DNA of 36,415 nucleotides, from contig NZUK01000014.1 of assembly GCA_002701365.1 (NCBI GenBank), positions 1 through 36,415 on the forward strand. Direction: 5' to 3'. The position numbers and the translations under genes are program-made. Source of the DNA: Flavobacteriales bacterium. Lineage in GTDB: Bacteria; Bacteroidota; Bacteroidia; Flavobacteriales; TMED113. Shown here in pieces: positions 35,259-36,415 of this stretch; the stretch's first letter is position 1; each line of letters opens with the position of its first letter. A model generated the notes under the pieces. That model was not told the origin of the DNA and did not search any database. It worked only from the letters and a program-made list of their open reading frames with translations.

Positions 35259-35653
35259 TGTCTTTTAAATCCCAAAATAAAATTAATCCTAACTTTAGTA
35301 TGTCTTCAATGACAGATATAGTTTTTTTATTATTAATTTTTTTTATGATAACTTCAACTTTAGTTACTACTAATGCACTAAAAATTAATTTACCAAACAG
35401 TCAATCAGAATCTATAAAAAAACAAATTATATCTATTTCTATCACAGAGGATTTACGATATTTCATTAATGACTCACCTGTTGAGAAGTCATTTTTAGAA
35501 TCTAGAATTAGGGAAGCATTAAGTGTTGATGATGAACAAACATTAGTTTTACGCGCTTCTAAAACCATTCCGTTGGAATATGCAGTTGAAGTTATGGATC
35601 TAGCTTATAGAAATAATTATAAAATCGTACTAGCTACACAACCGAGTAATTAA
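35258..35653 (+). CDS. exbD: Biopolymer transport protein ExbD
   Basis: A 131-residue single-pass protein. A short cytoplasmic N-terminus ends in SSMTDIVFLLLIFFMI, with the essential membrane Asp at residue 20, then a periplasmic domain of about 90 residues. It forms the proton-conducting core with ExbB. Start ATG shares a base with the exbB stop; tonB starts 8 bases after its stop. Confidence 0.93.
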   Translation: MSFKSQNKINPNFSMSSMTDIVFLLLIFFMITSTLVTTNALKINLPNSQSESIKKQIISISITEDLRYFINDSPVEKSFLESRIREALSVDDEQTLVLRASKTIPLEYAVEVMDLAYRNNYKIVLATQPSN

Positions 35654-35661
35654 TTTATTAT

Positions 35662-36405
35662 ATGTTTAAGGATAAAAATAAAAGTGTTGGTTTATTAGGA
35701 ACAATTTTATTTCATTTAGCAATTATTTTGATCTGTTTTTTTTCTTCAATCGGTTATACTTCTGTTGAAGAGCAGCTAGGTATTCCTATACAATTCATAC
35801 CATTTCAAGAGTTTGATATAAATAGTGAGGATGAAAAACTTATAGACGATTCAGATCTTGTAGTTTCTGAAGCAATTGATTCCGAAACTAAAATTCAAGA
35901 TATAATTGTGGAAAATGAAGAGACTATAAAAATACCATCATTAGAAGACAGTGTTCTAGTAACGGAAAAAAATCTTGATGATTTGAAAACAGCAACTATA
36001 AGTTCAGAATTACAAAATGCATTATCAACATTAAATCAAATGAATACTTCTCAGTCTCCAGACTCTTTAGTCTCTCCAAATAGTTTAGTGTTATCTACAA
36101 ATACAAATAATACAATTATTGGCGAAAGTAAAGATGGGTATGCTTTATCTGAAAATAGATTTGCTGTTTCTAAAGTTAAGCCAAATTATAAATGTGAAGA
36201 GTTGGGGAAAGTAGTTGTTCGTGTTTGGGTAAACAGAGAAGGAAGAACTATCAAGGCTGAGCCAGGTATTAGAGGAACTACTGAATCTGCATCATGTTTG
36301 TTTGAAGAAGCTAAGCATGCTGCCCTTCAAACTACTTGGACTCCTTACTTTGATGCACCGGAGATTCAAATAGGCCAAATAACTTATAATTTTTATAAGT
36401 ATTAA
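35662..36405 (+). CDS. tonB: Energy transducer TonB
   Basis: A 247-residue protein with one N-terminal membrane segment (about residues 9-31) that carries His18, matching the functionally important His of TonB membrane anchors. A spacer of about 130 residues is acidic and Ser/Thr/Asn-rich and contains few prolines. The C-terminal TonB domain (about 165-247) includes GKVVVRVWVNREGRTIKAEPG and ends EIQIGQITYNFYKY. It should span the periplasm to energise SusC-like and other TonB-dependent receptors. The spacer differs from the Pro-rich rod of E. coli TonB. The stop shares a base with the next ATG. Confidence 0.9.
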   Translation: MFKDKNKSVGLLGTILFHLAIILICFFSSIGYTSVEEQLGIPIQFIPFQEFDINSEDEKLIDDSDLVVSEAIDSETKIQDIIVENEETIKIPSLEDSVLVTEKNLDDLKTATISSELQNALSTLNQMNTSQSPDSLVSPNSLVLSTNTNNTIIGESKDGYALSENRFAVSKVKPNYKCEELGKVVVRVWVNREGRTIKAEPGIRGTTESASCLFEEAKHAALQTTWTPYFDAPEIQIGQITYNFYKY

Positions 36406-36415
36406 TGAATTACAA
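36405..36415 (+). CDS. folC: Start of a further gene, probably folylpolyglutamate synthase (3' cut by window edge)
   Basis: An ATG at 36405-36407 overlaps the tonB TAA (TAATG) and reads Met-Asn-Tyr before the window ends. FolC proteins of flavobacteria commonly start MNYQETL and commonly follow exbB-exbD-tonB, so FolC is the likely identity. Only three codons are visible; the call rests on context. Confidence 0.4.

Noticed and set aside
1-36415. tRNA or rRNA genes, prophage, transposase, toxin-antitoxin or defence genes
   Set aside because: I looked for them and found no supporting sequence; essentially all the DNA is accounted for by the listed genes.

Overview
The window looks like chromosomal DNA from a marine, AT-rich member of the Bacteroidota, most likely a Flavobacteriales relative. 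The evidence is strongly A/T-biased codon use, type IX secretion (T9SS) C-terminal sorting domains, proteins with GCTD...DGSC repeats, promoters of the flavobacterial TAnnTTTG type, and gene neighbourhoods familiar from flavobacteria (recQ/kdsD/tatC, nhaD-exbB-exbD-tonB-folC). The lineage is inferred from these features; no rRNA or tRNA gene was seen.

Layout. 1-1293: 3' part of a large Cys/Asp-rich secreted repeat protein. 1290-1857 (-): a nucleotidyltransferase and a 50-residue putative lipoprotein. 1891-3386 (+): MlaE/MlaF-type lipid ABC transporter pair, closed by a strong bidirectional terminator. 3449-8373 (-): a T9SS-secreted protein and glycine decarboxylase GcvP. 8470-11917 (+): a degenerate UbiA-like membrane protein with kynureninase and kynurenine 3-monooxygenase. 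11914-12552 (-): metallo-beta-lactamase-fold hydrolase. 12590-13798 (+): M20 amidohydrolase. 13770-15941 (-): RecQ. 16018-18478 (+): kdsD-tatC-lptB. 18475-19417 (-): pssA then purS. 19468-27536 (+): lnt, lpdA, pabB, tilS, dsbD and a small DUF6165-like gene. 27602-29692 (+): a secreted choice-of-anchor-B protein. 29679-30818 (-): acyl-CoA dehydrogenase. 30874-36405 (+): anmK, a Glu/Leu/Phe/Val-type dehydrogenase, nhaD, exbB, exbD, tonB, and the first codons of a probable folC.

Much of the window serves the cell envelope: outer-membrane lipid traffic (MlaEF), LPS precursor synthesis and export (KdsD, LptB), phospholipid synthesis (PssA), lipoprotein acylation (Lnt), periplasmic thiol reduction (DsbD), folded-protein export (TatC), peptidoglycan recycling (AnmK), and TonB energisation beside a Na+/H+ antiporter. 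The rest is amino-acid and cofactor metabolism (GcvP, Lpd, KynU, Kmo, PabB, amino-acid dehydrogenase) and DNA/tRNA housekeeping (RecQ, TilS).

The DNA is very compact. No stretch over about 110 bases lacks a gene, and five of the six convergent gene pairs overlap at their 3' ends. I see no prophage, insertion sequence, CRISPR array, toxin-antitoxin pair or defence island. Nothing here can honestly be called a new multi-gene system. The points most worth a second look are the unlisted small lipoprotein gene, the systematic convergent overlaps, the non-canonical C-terminal tail of the choice-of-anchor-B protein, the catalytically suspect UbiA-like protein beside kynU-kmo, and the recombining repeats of the first gene.
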